Shown here: positions 6,476-13,621 of the stretch, piece after piece
Position numbering within the stretch: the first letter of the stretch is position 1
Layout: each line of letters starts with the position of its first letter
NCBI GenBank assembly: GCA_036522235.1
Contig: DATDGG010000172.1
Span: 1-18,874, forward strand
Length of the DNA stretch: 18,874 nucleotides
DNA from: VAZQ01 sp036522235
GTDB taxonomy: Bacteria > Pseudomonadota > Alphaproteobacteria > Rhizobiales > Xanthobacteraceae
Reading direction: 5' to 3'
The notes under the pieces: model-generated
Databases searched by the model: none
Told to the model about the DNA's origin: nothing
What the model saw: the letters and a program-made list of their open reading frames with translations, nothing else
Program-made: the position numbers and the translations under genes

Positions 6476-8146
6476 CTACAAACGACGCAGTACGGCGAGG
6501 ATGCCCGCCACATCGTTCCCATCTTCCTGACGGAGGATTTTCTGTTCGATCAGCTCCATGGCGAAGCCCTGATTTTCCGACAGTTTCCGAAGATAGGCAA
6601 GCGAGTGCGCATAGCGGAGATTGGCGCGCAGCGCGAATTCCTGCTCGGGGCCGGCCTCGACCGAAAAGCCGAATAGCCCGCCTGCCCGTAGCGCCCCGTG
6701 CACCCCGGCAAATACCGCCGTCAGGTCGCCGATATAGACAAAAACGTCGGCCGCGACCGCAAGGTCGAAAGTTCCGGCCTGCGCCTGCAGAAACGCAATC
6801 AGATCATCGCACACCAAGTTGTCGTAGATCCGCCGCCCGCGCGCGACATCGAGCATGCCTGAGGAAATGTCGATCCCGGTCAGCGTCCGGGCGAGTGGAT
6901 GAAATCGCGCTCCCGAGAGACCCGTGCCGCAGCCGAGATCCAGGATGTCGAGCTTCGCTGCGGGCACGAAGCGCGCAACCGCATCGAACAACAGCGCCGG
7001 TGTCTGATATTTCAATGGGCCGAGATGGTGTTGATCATAGTGGACCGCGTATTGATCGTAGGTTCTGGCAACGATCTGCCTCGGCGTGGCGGACGGGACC
7101 GCCTCGGCACCGAGCGACGCCAGGTTGTAGCGCGCGACGTCCGCATCGCCGCCTTTGGCGAGCGCCTGACGGTAGGCGGCGACTGCCTCGTCGAGCCGCT
7201 TGAGGCGTTGCAGCGCGAGGCCCCGACCAAGCCACGCCTCCGGCAGCTCGGACGCTTTGCCATAGGCCGCCAGCGCATCGTCATATCGCTTGGCCTGCTG
7301 GAAGACGTGGCCTAAGCCAAGCCATGCTTCGCTCGCACCGGGCTTGAGCGCCAGCGCCCGCTCGAAGCAGGGCTGCGCCGCCGCGGGCCGGCGCTGCTCC
7401 AACAACACAATTCCGAGGTCGCAATGGGCCTCGGCAAAGTCGGGCTTGAGCGCTATCGCTCGCTCATAGCACGCCGCCGCCTCGCCGATCTTGCCGCGCC
7501 GCCTTTGCACGCTGCCGAGATGATAGTGCACCTCGGGCATGCGCGGCCGCGTGGTCAGCGCTCGCGCGAGATGCACCGCTGCCTCGTCGAGCCGGCCCTG
7601 CTCCCTGAGGAGATTGCCGAGGTTGACGCGCGCTTCGACGTGGTCGGGCGCCAGCGCGAGCGCTTGCTGGTATTGCGCCATCGCTTCTCCCGCCTCTCCC
7701 CGCATGGCGAGGACAGTCCCGAGATTGTTGCGCGCTTCCGCGTGATCCGGCTTGAGCGCGATCGCGCAGCGAAAGCTCGCGGCAGCGCCATCACGGTCGC
7801 CCCGTGCGGCGAGCACATTGCCGAGATTGCTGTGCGCATCGACGGAGCGCGGGTCTTGCCGAATCGCGGCGCGCAGCATCGCGGCGGCTTCGTCGAACCT
7901 GCCGCCCTGCGCGAACACAAGACCCAGATTGTGCAGACAGTGGAAGTTGGAATCGTCGATCTGCAGAACGGCGCGGTACAGTTGCTCCGCCTCGCCAAGC
8001 TGGCCGCGCTGGTGAAACGATACGGCAGCATGGAAATTCTGCGCGGCAGCGGCGGCCCCCGGCGGTGGCGACAGGCCCGACCGGCCCGCATCGACCCGGC
8101 TGTTCCCCCCGGCGGCCTCGCCGTCGTCCAGGTCATGGACGGTCAT
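6476..8146 (-). CDS. TPR-repeat protein with C-terminal SAM methyltransferase domain
   Basis: A 556-residue protein. About nine 34-residue tetratricopeptide repeats span residues 36-345, with typical cores such as HNLGLVFAQGGRFDEAAAML and RNNLGTVLAMRGEAGEAMAQ. Residues 355-556 are a class I methyltransferase: motif I ILDLGCGTG at 401-409, GIDISSGMLDVAR at 424-436, and DLAVAADVFVYIGD at 461-474. The arrangement matches the group once called predicted methyltransferase with TPR repeats (COG4976). The start at 8146 is preceded by GGAGCG. The TPR part probably recruits a partner or target; the methyl acceptor is unknown. A 14-base direct repeat lies 75-114 bases upstream. It may head the transcript running through the dioxygenase. 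No secretion signal, hence cytoplasmic. Confidence 0.92.
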   Translation of the reverse strand: MTVHDLDDGEAAGGNSRVDAGRSGLSPPPGAAAAAQNFHAAVSFHQRGQLGEAEQLYRAVLQIDDSNFHCLHNLGLVFAQGGRFDEAAAMLRAAIRQDPRSVDAHSNLGNVLAARGDRDGAAASFRCAIALKPDHAEARNNLGTVLAMRGEAGEAMAQYQQALALAPDHVEARVNLGNLLREQGRLDEAAVHLARALTTRPRMPEVHYHLGSVQRRRGKIGEAAACYERAIALKPDFAEAHCDLGIVLLEQRRPAAAQPCFERALALKPGASEAWLGLGHVFQQAKRYDDALAAYGKASELPEAWLGRGLALQRLKRLDEAVAAYRQALAKGGDADVARYNLASLGAEAVPSATPRQIVARTYDQYAVHYDQHHLGPLKYQTPALLFDAVARFVPAAKLDILDLGCGTGLSGARFHPLARTLTGIDISSGMLDVARGRRIYDNLVCDDLIAFLQAQAGTFDLAVAADVFVYIGDLTAVFAGVHGALRAGGLFGFSVEAGPEQEFALRANLRYAHSLAYLRKLSENQGFAMELIEQKILRQEDGNDVAGILAVLRRL

Positions 8147-8220
8147 AGGGATTACGCTCCGTTTTCTGCGACCGCGCCGCGGAAGACGATTTCAACACCT
8201 CCCCGTGCCGCGGTTTGAAG

Positions 8221-8260
8221 TCGGCGCGAGACCGTCGATCAAGCTATCGGCGCGAGACCG
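8221..8260. repeat. 14-base direct repeat TCGGCGCGAGACCG, two copies
   Basis: Exact copies lie at 8221-8234 and 8247-8260, 26 bases start to start, about two and a half helical turns. They lie 75-114 bases upstream of the TPR-methyltransferase start, so they could be regulator sites or a chance slippage product. No known regulator is recognised. Confidence 0.6.
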
Positions 8261-8447
8261 CCCATGCAATATGAAGACCGACAGTTGGGCGTAAAAAAAG
8301 GCAATGGCCGCAGCCGGCCCCCTGTCGGGGCGCTGCAAGCTCTTCAATTCTTATCGGCAGGGAGGCAAATCAAGGCACCCCGGGCACGCTCCATCGGCGC
8401 TCGCCTCTTAAGCGGGCGCAGGGAGGGATGAGGGCCCAGGGTGCCGG

Positions 8448-8471
8448 CGCACGCCCTCAATCAGGCGTGCG
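8448..8471 (-). terminator. Stem-loop downstream of the 87-aa exported protein
   Basis: A perfect 8-base stem, CGCACGCC / GGCGTGCG, encloses an 8-base loop, 11 bases after the stop. There is no U-run on the gene's strand, so it may act as an RNA-stabilising hairpin or a weak terminator. The second duplicated unit has a stem in the same place with different, still fully paired bases. Confidence 0.5.
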
Positions 8472-8482
8472 GCCTGACGTTT

Positions 8483-8746
8483 TTATTTCCGACCCTCGTA
8501 TGTCTGCATCCTCTGGGTCCAGCCGTTGCAATTCGGGTCGACGTCACACCACGATTGGTAATTGTGGTCCCAGCCCGTAACCTTGTGCGGCACCATTACG
8601 CTCACCAGCGCAGCTGCATAGCTTGCGCCGGCAGGGGCGCTTACAGGCACCGCCTTCGCCTTGTGGCCGCCGGCAACGGCCGCCGAAGCCGCGCCGAGAA
8701 CGCCAAGCGCAACGCACAGCACTATGAAGGGCTTGCTACTGCTCAT
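8483..8746 (-). CDS. Small exported protein with WCDVDPNCNGW motif (87 aa), copy 1
   Basis: The start at 8746 follows GGGAGGTAACG, a strong ribosome site conserved with the second copy. Residues 1-25 form a signal peptide (hydrophobic VLCVALGVLGAASAAVA, predicted cut before GGHK). The mature 60-residue protein ends in GWDHNYQSWCDVDPNCNGW followed by TQRMQTYEGRK; the two cysteines six residues apart could make a disulfide. The aromatic, acidic C-terminal motif is nearly identical to that of the 133-residue neighbour while the middle differs, so the C-terminus is the conserved part. The family is not one I can name and no function can be inferred beyond export to the periplasm or outside. The protein is shorter than copy 2 because the Gly/Ser/Ala-rich middle is missing or was never gained. 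Confidence 0.85.
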   Translation of the reverse strand: MSSSKPFIVLCVALGVLGAASAAVAGGHKAKAVPVSAPAGASYAAALVSVMVPHKVTGWDHNYQSWCDVDPNCNGWTQRMQTYEGRK

Positions 8747-8860
8747 CGTTACCTCCCGTTCTAGTGTTCAACTTTGGCTTTCGACGCGAGCTATCGCCCT
8801 ATCACTGCGCCGTAACAAAAAGTCTGATCTGCGATTCTGACGCGTAAATCTCAGCGGCCA

Positions 8861-8874
8861 TACAATTTGGTAAG
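8861..8874. promoter_or_regulatory. TACA..TTkGTaaG motif, copy 1
   Basis: Reads TACAATTTGGTAAG, 115 bases upstream of the start of the 87-residue protein. One of five copies in the window; the near-palindromic centre (ideal TACAAATTTGTA) suggests a regulator site. Confidence 0.4.
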
Positions 8875-9069
8875 AGGAAGATCCCCGGGCGAGAGGTGGC
8901 GCTCTCGCCGGGCGCTGAAGCTCCCAATGCGGCCGCCGCCGACGGCAATTTTTGTGCCGCCCGCTCAAGGCGTTATGACGCGCTCCCAATCCCAGACCTG
9001 CCGCCGCCACGCTCCCTTGCGGCGGCGATCGAGCACAAATGCAGGCTTACCGAGACTTTTCGCGCGGAA

Positions 9070-9083
9070 TACAGATTTGTAAG
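9070..9083. promoter_or_regulatory. TACA..TTkGTaaG motif, copy 2
   Basis: Reads TACAGATTTGTAAG, 324 bases upstream of the 87-residue protein and 209 bases from copy 1. It sits near the far end of unit 1. Confidence 0.4.
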
Positions 9084-9180
9084 TTTGCTGTCAGCGCTTC
9101 CTCCCTCTGCGGAAACCACACCCCGGGCAAGTCCATCGGCGCTCTCCTGTGCGAGGCCGACCGGGGCCCAGGGTGCCGGC

Positions 9181-9202
9181 GCGTGCCCTCAAGCGGGCAC
9201 GC
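9181..9202 (-). terminator. Stem-loop downstream of the 133-aa exported protein
   Basis: A perfect 8-base stem, GCGTGCCC / GGGCACGC, encloses a 6-base loop, 12 bases after the stop. It occupies the same place as the hairpin at 8448-8471, but both arms have changed and still pair. It lacks a U-run on the gene strand. Confidence 0.5.
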
Positions 9203-9214
9203 CGCATGATGCTT

Positions 9215-9616
9215 TCATCTCATGCCTCCCTCGTATTCCCGCATCTTTTTGTTCCAGCCGTTGCAGTTCGGATCGACGTCGCACCACGACTGGTAACGAT
9301 GGTCCCAGCCCGGATCCTTGTGCTGTACCGCCAAGGCATCGAGTGCCGTACCGGAGCCGGCAGCCGAACCATAGGCGGCGCGGGCTGCGGGGCTTGCATG
9401 GATCGGCGTCCGCTTGGATCTGGCGGAGCCATAGGCCTCGCCGGCACTTGCACCGGTCGGCGCATATGACTGGCTTCCGAACACCTGCCCCTGAGGACCG
9501 AACTTGAATCCTCCCGATTGATCCTCATGGTCGCTTGCGACCGCCGCCGAAGCGGTGCCGAGAACGCCAAGGACAATGGCGAGGGACAGCGCTGCGAAAG
9601 ATTTGCTACCGCTCAT
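9215..9616 (-). CDS. Small exported protein with WCDVDPNCNGW motif (133 aa), copy 2
   Basis: The start at 9616 follows GGGAGGTTACG; a longer frame to 9685 has no ribosome site and would place a polar lead ahead of the signal peptide. Residues 1-27 are the signal peptide (SLAIVLGVLGTASAAVA). The mature part has a Gly/Ser/Ala-rich, probably unfolded middle (about residues 33-95) and ends with GWDHRYQSWCDVDPNCNGW then NKKMREYEGGMR. This tail matches copy 1 in all but a few positions, whereas the middle has no counterpart there. The signal peptide, ribosome site, upstream region and downstream hairpin are all shared, so the two genes come from one duplication. Function unknown; the conserved tail with two cysteines is the part to examine. 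Confidence 0.85.
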   Translation of the reverse strand: MSGSKSFAALSLAIVLGVLGTASAAVASDHEDQSGGFKFGPQGQVFGSQSYAPTGASAGEAYGSARSKRTPIHASPAARAAYGSAAGSGTALDALAVQHKDPGWDHRYQSWCDVDPNCNGWNKKMREYEGGMR

Positions 9617-9713
9617 CGTAACCTCCCATTCTGATATTTCTGTTTTTCGACGTGGACTGCCGCCGTAAACAAAAGTCTGATCCACGATTCTGACGCGTAA
9701 ATCTCTGGGCTCG

Positions 9714-9727
9714 TACAGTTTGGTAAG
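9714..9727. promoter_or_regulatory. TACA..TTkGTaaG motif, copy 3
   Basis: Reads TACAGTTTGGTAAG, about 98 bases upstream of the start of the 133-residue protein; the counterpart of copy 1. Confidence 0.4.
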
Positions 9728-9921
9728 ATGGAGATCCGCGGGTGAGCCGTGGCGCTCATGAGCGGCGCCGAATGTCCCTGCGCCGCCGAAGCCGACCGCC
9801 GGCTTAACGCTGCACGTTCAAGGCCGTAAGCTGCGATCCTAACCCAGACGTGCTGCAGCGGCGCGCACTTTCGGGCAGCGCTCGAGCACCAACGCAAACT
9901 ACCGAGACCTTTCGCGCCGAA

Positions 9922-9935
9922 TACAATTTTGTAGG
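9922..9935. promoter_or_regulatory. TACA..TTkGTaaG motif, copy 4
   Basis: Reads TACAATTTTGTAGG at the far end of unit 2; the counterpart of copy 2. Its flanks (GCGCCGAATACAATTTTGTA then GGGCTG) closely resemble those of the fifth copy at 13700. Confidence 0.4.
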
Positions 9936-10034
9936 GCTGCCCGGTGAGATATCCGGCAGAGCGGCGCCCCGCGGAGCTTTGCAGTCAAGACGATCGAGGC
10001 GCCGGAGGGTTGAACGGCGCGCCGTCTTTTGCGC

Positions 10035-10526
10035 TCACCGTAACGCCATGGCGCCACGCCAGATCGGCATTACGCGGTGATCGACAAACGAGCTCACCTC
10101 ACCTGTCTCCGACCAGATGGCATCCTGGGTGACGCGCCAGGTTTGTTGCCCGAGTTTGGCCACCACCTTCCAGCCGGAGGGGAGCTTCTTGGCGGTTTGA
10201 CGCAGGAAATTAATGACGGCGGGCGCGTGCCAGGCGTCGGGGTAGTCCGGATCGCAATCGGCGAGGACGCAGCGGCCCGCCACCCATTCCCAAATCACGA
10301 CATGGGTTATTTCCGGCTTGAGCTGCGGACCCATGAGGGGGCTGTAGATCCACGCGCACATGAAGTTCCGGCACTCGACTGGACGCTCGGCATAAATCCC
10401 GCAGCCGACGCCGACTTTGCAGTTTGAGCAGTAGATTCCATCCGGCTTCTGCAATTCCTCGATGGTCAATACCTTGCAGCAGAGAGTGCAAGAGCCGCAG
10501 GATTTACCGGGGGCCGCATCGACCAT
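10035..10526 (-). CDS. YkgJ-type CxxCxxCC-family protein
   Basis: A 163-residue protein of the CxxCxxCC family (PF03692), thought to bind zinc or an iron-sulfur centre. The N-terminal signature CGSCTLCC lies at residues 10-17 (Cys10, 13, 16, 17). It is followed by YCSNCKVGVGCGIYAERPVE with Cys33, 36 and 42, then Cys52 and Cys57 in ECRNFMCAW. The rest, with WEWVAGRCVLADCDPDYPDA and PSGWKVVAKLG, is soluble and has no membrane segment. The start at 10526 follows GGGAAAG. The biochemical role of the family is not settled; roles in metal handling or in modifying partner proteins have been considered. It diverges from the TPR-GT9 gene across 182 bases, so the two may share control. Confidence 0.88.
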   Translation of the reverse strand: MVDAAPGKSCGSCTLCCKVLTIEELQKPDGIYCSNCKVGVGCGIYAERPVECRNFMCAWIYSPLMGPQLKPEITHVVIWEWVAGRCVLADCDPDYPDAWHAPAVINFLRQTAKKLPSGWKVVAKLGQQTWRVTQDAIWSETGEVSSFVDHRVMPIWRGAMALR

Positions 10527-10708
10527 TGAGATCTTTCCCGGGTTGGGTCGGAGAGGCTAGGGCAAGTTTCAGTGGGAGCTGGCTCACCAAAATATGCCCG
10601 GATCGGGCGCCGCGCACAAGGCCGCCCCCGGCACTGGCTTGTCTCCGTCGGCCGCATTCCGCCCCACCCCCGGATTGACGGCGGCGCGGGACTGGGCAAT
10701 GTCGAGCC

Positions 10709-12427
10709 ATGTACAGTCCCCAATCCCTGCCGCCGGCCCCCGTTGCGCAACTGCTCCTGGAGGCGACGACCCATTATCAGCAAGGCCGGCTCGCCGACGC
10801 CGAAGCTGTCTGCACGCGAATCCTGCAACAGGCGCCCGACAGCCCCGATGCCCCGCATCTCCTCGGCCTCGTTCAGCTCAAGCAGGGAAAAGCGGACGCT
10901 GCGCTCTCCTTCATCGATGCGTCCCTCAAAATTGACCCCCGCTCGCCCAACGCGCTGGCGAGCCGCGGCCGCGCGCTGGCGGCGCTCAATCGCACCAGCG
11001 AGGCGCTCGCGAGCTTCGAAGCGTCCCTGGCACTGGCGCCCAACGACCCGGACACGCTGAGCAATCGCGGCAGCATGCTGTTGAGCCTGGAGCGCCCGGC
11101 GGAGGCGCTCGAAGCGCTCGATCGGGCTGCTGCTCTCGCCCCCAGGCACTTCGGTGCGCTTATCAATCGGGGCAATGCGCTCGCCTTGCTCGGACGGCTC
11201 GATGCGGCGCTGGCGCAATATGACGCCCTCGTGGACGCCCATCCGACGCGCGCGGAGCTGCACTTCAACCGCGGCAATGCGCTAGCGGGCCTCAGCCGCC
11301 ACGCCGAGGCGATCGCCGCATTCGACCGCGCGCTGGCAAGCCAGCCCAACTATGTCAGGGCTCATATCAATCGCGGCGCGGCGCTGCAGGCGATCAACCA
11401 GCATCGCGATGCCTTGGCGAGCTTCGCCAATGCGGTGAGGATGGACCGGACGAATCACGACGTCCGGCACAATGCGGCGCTGTCGCTGCTGACGCTCGGC
11501 GAGTACCGTCCGGGGTTCATCCAATACGAGATGCGGCAAAGCAACATGCCGCCGCGCCGCCGCAGCTTCGGCACGGCGGCGTGGCTCGGCGAGTCTGCGC
11601 CGACCGGCCAGACCCTGCTGCTGCATGCCGAACAAGGCTTCGGCGATACCGTTCAATTCATCCGCTATGCGCCGCTGGTGGCCGGCTTGGGCGCCAGGAT
11701 CGTGCTCGAGGCTCCGGTGGAGCTCCTGAGCCTCCTGCAGCAGGTGGACGGCATTGCCGAGATCGTCGGCGAGGGCGGCCCGCTGCCGGCTTTCGATCTG
11801 CATTGCCCGCTGCCCAGCCTGCCGCTCGCCATGCGCACCGAGCTCGCCACCATCCCGGCCCAGATTCCTTATCTCAAAGCGAGCGAAGAACGGATTGCGC
11901 AGTGGCGTGCGCGTCTGGCGCCTGTCCGTGCTCCCCGCGTGGCGCTGGCCTGGTCGGGACGCGCCACGCACCTCAACGATCGCAACCGCTCGCTCGCGCT
12001 GGCGCGGCTTGCGCCGCTGTTCACGCTCGATGAGATTTCTTTCATCAGCATCCAGCACGAAATGCGCGCCGAAGATGCCGGTACGCTCGCCGGCCTGCCG
12101 CGGATCACCGATGTCGGCAAGGAGCTGCACGATTTCGAGGACACCGCCGCCGTGCTCGCCCTCGCCGATCTGGTCATCTCGGTCGATACCTCGGTTGCCC
12201 ATCTGGCCGGCGCCATTGGACGGCGCACCTGGATCCTCCTGCCGTTCTCGCCTGACTGGCGCTGGATGCTCGAGCGCACGGACAGTCCCTGGTATCCGAC
12301 CGCGCGCCTCTACCGTCAGCCCGCCTTGGGCGACTGGGACGGCGTGGTTGCCGGCCTGCGCGCGGGCTTGAAACGCCTGCTGGACGGCGGGCCGGGGGCG
12401 CCAGGAGCCCCGACATTCGCCAGATGA
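10709..12427 (+). CDS. TPR-repeat protein with C-terminal GT9/heptosyltransferase-like domain
   Basis: A 572-residue protein. TPR repeats run from residue 12 to about 270 (for example NALASRGRALAALNRTSEAL and HFNRGNALAGLSRHAEAIAA), about seven to eight units. Residues 285-560 resemble the ADP-heptose:LPS heptosyltransferase fold (GT-B, family 9). GFGDTVQFIRYAPLVAGLG at 310-328 is the N-terminal nucleotide-sugar fold, VALAWSGR at 411-418 opens the second half, and SVDTSVAHLAGAIG at 491-504 is the donor-binding loop. TPR-GT9-like fusions of this kind are frequent in Bradyrhizobium and other proteobacteria and are mostly uncharacterised. A role in sugar transfer to a surface glycan or protein is inferred. 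No signal peptide. The start has only a weak ribosome site; TPR residues begin at once, and no better in-frame start was seen. It ends 17 bases before the convergent LysR gene. Confidence 0.9.
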   Translation: MYSPQSLPPAPVAQLLLEATTHYQQGRLADAEAVCTRILQQAPDSPDAPHLLGLVQLKQGKADAALSFIDASLKIDPRSPNALASRGRALAALNRTSEALASFEASLALAPNDPDTLSNRGSMLLSLERPAEALEALDRAAALAPRHFGALINRGNALALLGRLDAALAQYDALVDAHPTRAELHFNRGNALAGLSRHAEAIAAFDRALASQPNYVRAHINRGAALQAINQHRDALASFANAVRMDRTNHDVRHNAALSLLTLGEYRPGFIQYEMRQSNMPPRRRSFGTAAWLGESAPTGQTLLLHAEQGFGDTVQFIRYAPLVAGLGARIVLEAPVELLSLLQQVDGIAEIVGEGGPLPAFDLHCPLPSLPLAMRTELATIPAQIPYLKASEERIAQWRARLAPVRAPRVALAWSGRATHLNDRNRSLALARLAPLFTLDEISFISIQHEMRAEDAGTLAGLPRITDVGKELHDFEDTAAVLALADLVISVDTSVAHLAGAIGRRTWILLPFSPDWRWMLERTDSPWYPTARLYRQPALGDWDGVVAGLRAGLKRLLDGGPGAPGAPTFAR

Positions 12428-12444
12428 TCCACGCAGATCGGAAT

Positions 12445-13347
12445 TCACCGAGGGCTTTTTTCGAGCCGAGTGATCAATTCGTCGGTTCTTGATAGAAATC
12501 GCTTGAGCAACGGCGACGTGTTCGCCTTGTTGTAGCCGACGACGAGATCGATGGTCGGGACCTCGCCCTGCAGCGGACGCGTGACGAGCGACGGTAAAAG
12601 CAGGTTCTCGGCGTACTGCGGCAGAAGCGTGATGCCGCCGGTGGATGCCACCAATGACATCGCCGTCGGCAGATTGTCGGCCTCGTATTCAGGCTTGAGC
12701 GTGATGCCGGCCCGCGCCGCATAACCATCGATCACGACCTTCAGCGCGGGCGCTGTTCGCGTCGGCGCGATGTAGGGCCCGCCCGCAATGTCCTGCGGCC
12801 GGATCGTCTTGCGCGCCGCTAGACGATGCCCGGTCGGCAGCACCGCGACGAGGGGCTCCTTGATCAACGGCTTGAAAACCAAACCCGGCGCCGGGGTCTC
12901 GCGCCGAAGAAACGCCACGTCGAGCTTGCCGCGCATCAACGCGCCCGCGAGCTCGGGCGAGGATTGGCTGGAGAGGGTAATTTCAATATCGGGCATTTCG
13001 CGGCGCAGGATCCGCAGCGCTTCGGGCAGCCAGATCACTTCATGGCCGGTCAGGAAGCCGAGCACGAACGGCGCCTTCCGCGGGCCCGCGGCGCGCCGCG
13101 CCGCCTCGCCGGCCGCCTCCACCTGCAAGAGCGCGAGCCGCGCATGATCGAGAAACACGCGGCCGGCCGCCGTCAGTCCTATCCCCCGCGCCCCGCGCTC
13201 CAGCAGGGAAACGCCCACCTCCAACTCCAGGTCGCGGATTTGCCGGCTGAGAGAGGGCTGCGCGGTGTGCAGCCGCCGCTCGGCGGCATGCGTCAGGCTG
13301 CCTTCCTCGGCCACCGCAATGAAATAACGCAGATGACGCAGCTCCAT
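12445..13347 (-). CDS. LysR-family transcriptional regulator
   Basis: A 300-residue LysR regulator. The N-terminal winged helix-turn-helix is clear: MELRHLRYFIAVAEEGSLTH followed by AAERRLHTAQPSLSRQIRDL (residues 1-40) and the LLERGARGIGLTAAG wing. The effector-binding domain runs from about residue 90 (FVLGFLTGHEV) to 295. GYEADNLPTAMSLVASTGGI-type residues (PTAMSLVASTGGITLLPQYA) near 240 are typical of the BenM/CatM-like half of the family, which senses aromatic or small organic acids. The start is set at 13347 by the conserved MELRHLRYF; the frame is open to 13389, but that would begin inside a 17-base dyad that more probably is its own operator. LysR proteins usually control a divergent gene; here that is the SEC-C peptide or the more distant GT41 gene. 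Effector unknown. Confidence 0.93.
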   Translation of the reverse strand: MELRHLRYFIAVAEEGSLTHAAERRLHTAQPSLSRQIRDLELEVGVSLLERGARGIGLTAAGRVFLDHARLALLQVEAAGEAARRAAGPRKAPFVLGFLTGHEVIWLPEALRILRREMPDIEITLSSQSSPELAGALMRGKLDVAFLRRETPAPGLVFKPLIKEPLVAVLPTGHRLAARKTIRPQDIAGGPYIAPTRTAPALKVVIDGYAARAGITLKPEYEADNLPTAMSLVASTGGITLLPQYAENLLLPSLVTRPLQGEVPTIDLVVGYNKANTSPLLKRFLSRTDELITRLEKSPR

Positions 13348-13370
13348 GATCGCGCATCCATGCTTGAAAG

Positions 13371-13387
13371 GTATGACTAGATCATAC
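13371..13387. promoter_or_regulatory. Perfect dyad GTATGA-N5-TCATAC, probable LysR operator
   Basis: A 17-base perfect inverted repeat lies 24 bases upstream of the LysR start, in the gap to the divergent SEC-C reading frame. LysR proteins bind interrupted dyads of this size (often T-N11-A) and repress themselves there. T13372-N11-A13384 and T13374-N11-A13386 fit that pattern. Confidence 0.45.
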
Positions 13388-13444
13388 AAAGTCTTGGTTT
13401 AATCGACAATCGGCTTCCATGTTCATGCCCGACGGCGATGCCTG

Positions 13445-13621
13445 ATGGGCTCGCCCCAGAACCGGGAGAAGCCACATGAATTCACTCGCCAACAAGATCA
13501 CCTTCGCCCCCAGCAAGCCGCGGAGTCACCGCGAGACGGTTGGGGCAAGGCCGGGCGCAACGACCCATGCCCGTGCGGCTCTGGCAAGAAGTACAAACGT
13601 TGCCACGGGCAGATCACTTAG
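13445..13621 (+). CDS. Stand-alone SEC-C zinc-binding peptide (58 aa)
   Basis: The frame reads ATG-GGC-TCG to a TAG at 13619-13621 and encodes 58 residues. The last third is a full SEC-C motif, GRNDPCPCGSGKKYKRCHG (37-55), with the zinc ligands Cys42, Cys44, Cys53 and His54, preceded by DGWGKA. The first 30 residues are polar and unlike anything I know. The ribosome site ahead of the ATG is weak. An ATG at 13476 has GGGAG upstream but lies in another frame and would yield a peptide without the motif, so either the ORF is real or a frameshift now separates an intact start from the motif. The W-G-[KR]-x-G-R-N...CHG block matches the tail of the dioxygenase at 5337, also at DNA level. It may be a small zinc adaptor or a remnant of a SecA-like or dioxygenase gene. 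The stop lies inside a palindromic repeat. Confidence 0.5.
   Translation: MGSPQNREKPHEFTRQQDHLRPQQAAESPRDGWGKAGRNDPCPCGSGKKYKRCHGQIT

Larger units (their letters stand above)
8147..8482. other. Intergenic region upstream of the TPR-methyltransferase
   Basis: I see no gene in these 336 bases. They hold the direct repeat at 8221-8260, a GC-rich imperfect hairpin near 8312-8338 (GCAGC...GCTGC around CCCC/GGGG, without a clear U-run), and from about 8378 the left end of the duplicated unit, including the hairpin downstream of the 87-residue exported protein. Confidence 0.6.
8378..9088. repeat. Tandem duplication, unit 1
   Basis: This stretch and 9125-9942 are diverged direct copies of one unit: hairpin, small exported protein gene (minus strand) and about 330 bases of upstream DNA. 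Matching landmarks are CCATCGGCGCTC at 8391 and 9134, GGGCCCAGGGTGCCGGCGC near 8432 and 9164, the coding C-terminus, GATTCTGACGCGTAAATCTC at 8833-8852 and 9686-9705, and ACCGAGAC.TTTCGCGC.GA near 9051 and 9901. Unit edges are approximate. Confidence 0.8.
8747..9214. promoter_or_regulatory. Conserved upstream region of exported-protein gene copy 1 plus unit junction
   Basis: No gene is seen in these 468 bases. Bases 8747-9088 match the upstream region of copy 2 (9617-9942) with landmark blocks that are nearly identical, notably GATTCTGACGCGTAAATCTC and AAAAGTCTGATC. That much identity outside coding DNA points to promoter or operator function for the minus-strand gene, although no clear -35/-10 pair could be chosen. 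It contains two copies of the TACA..TTkGTaaG motif (8861-8874 and 9070-9083). Bases 9089-9214 hold the junction and the start of unit 2. Confidence 0.55.
9125..9942. repeat. Tandem duplication, unit 2
   Basis: Second diverged copy of the unit at 8378-9088, in the same orientation. It is about 107 bases longer, mostly because its gene has an extra Gly/Ser/Ala-rich middle (402 against 264 bases). Coding and upstream parts both align; edges are approximate. Confidence 0.8.
9617..10034. promoter_or_regulatory. Conserved upstream region of exported-protein gene copy 2
   Basis: No gene is seen in these 418 bases. Bases 9617-9942 align with the region upstream of copy 1 (see 8747-9214). Motif copies lie at 9714-9727 and 9922-9935, at nearly the same distances from each other (208 bases) as in unit 1 (209 bases). 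Bases 9943-10034 show no recognisable feature. Confidence 0.55.

Noticed and set aside
8312..8338. GC-rich hairpin as a rho-independent terminator
   Set aside because: Stem pairing is interrupted and no U-run follows on either strand.
11282..12448. Open frame of 388 codons on minus
   Set aside because: Antisense to the GT9-like domain, with no recognisable motif.
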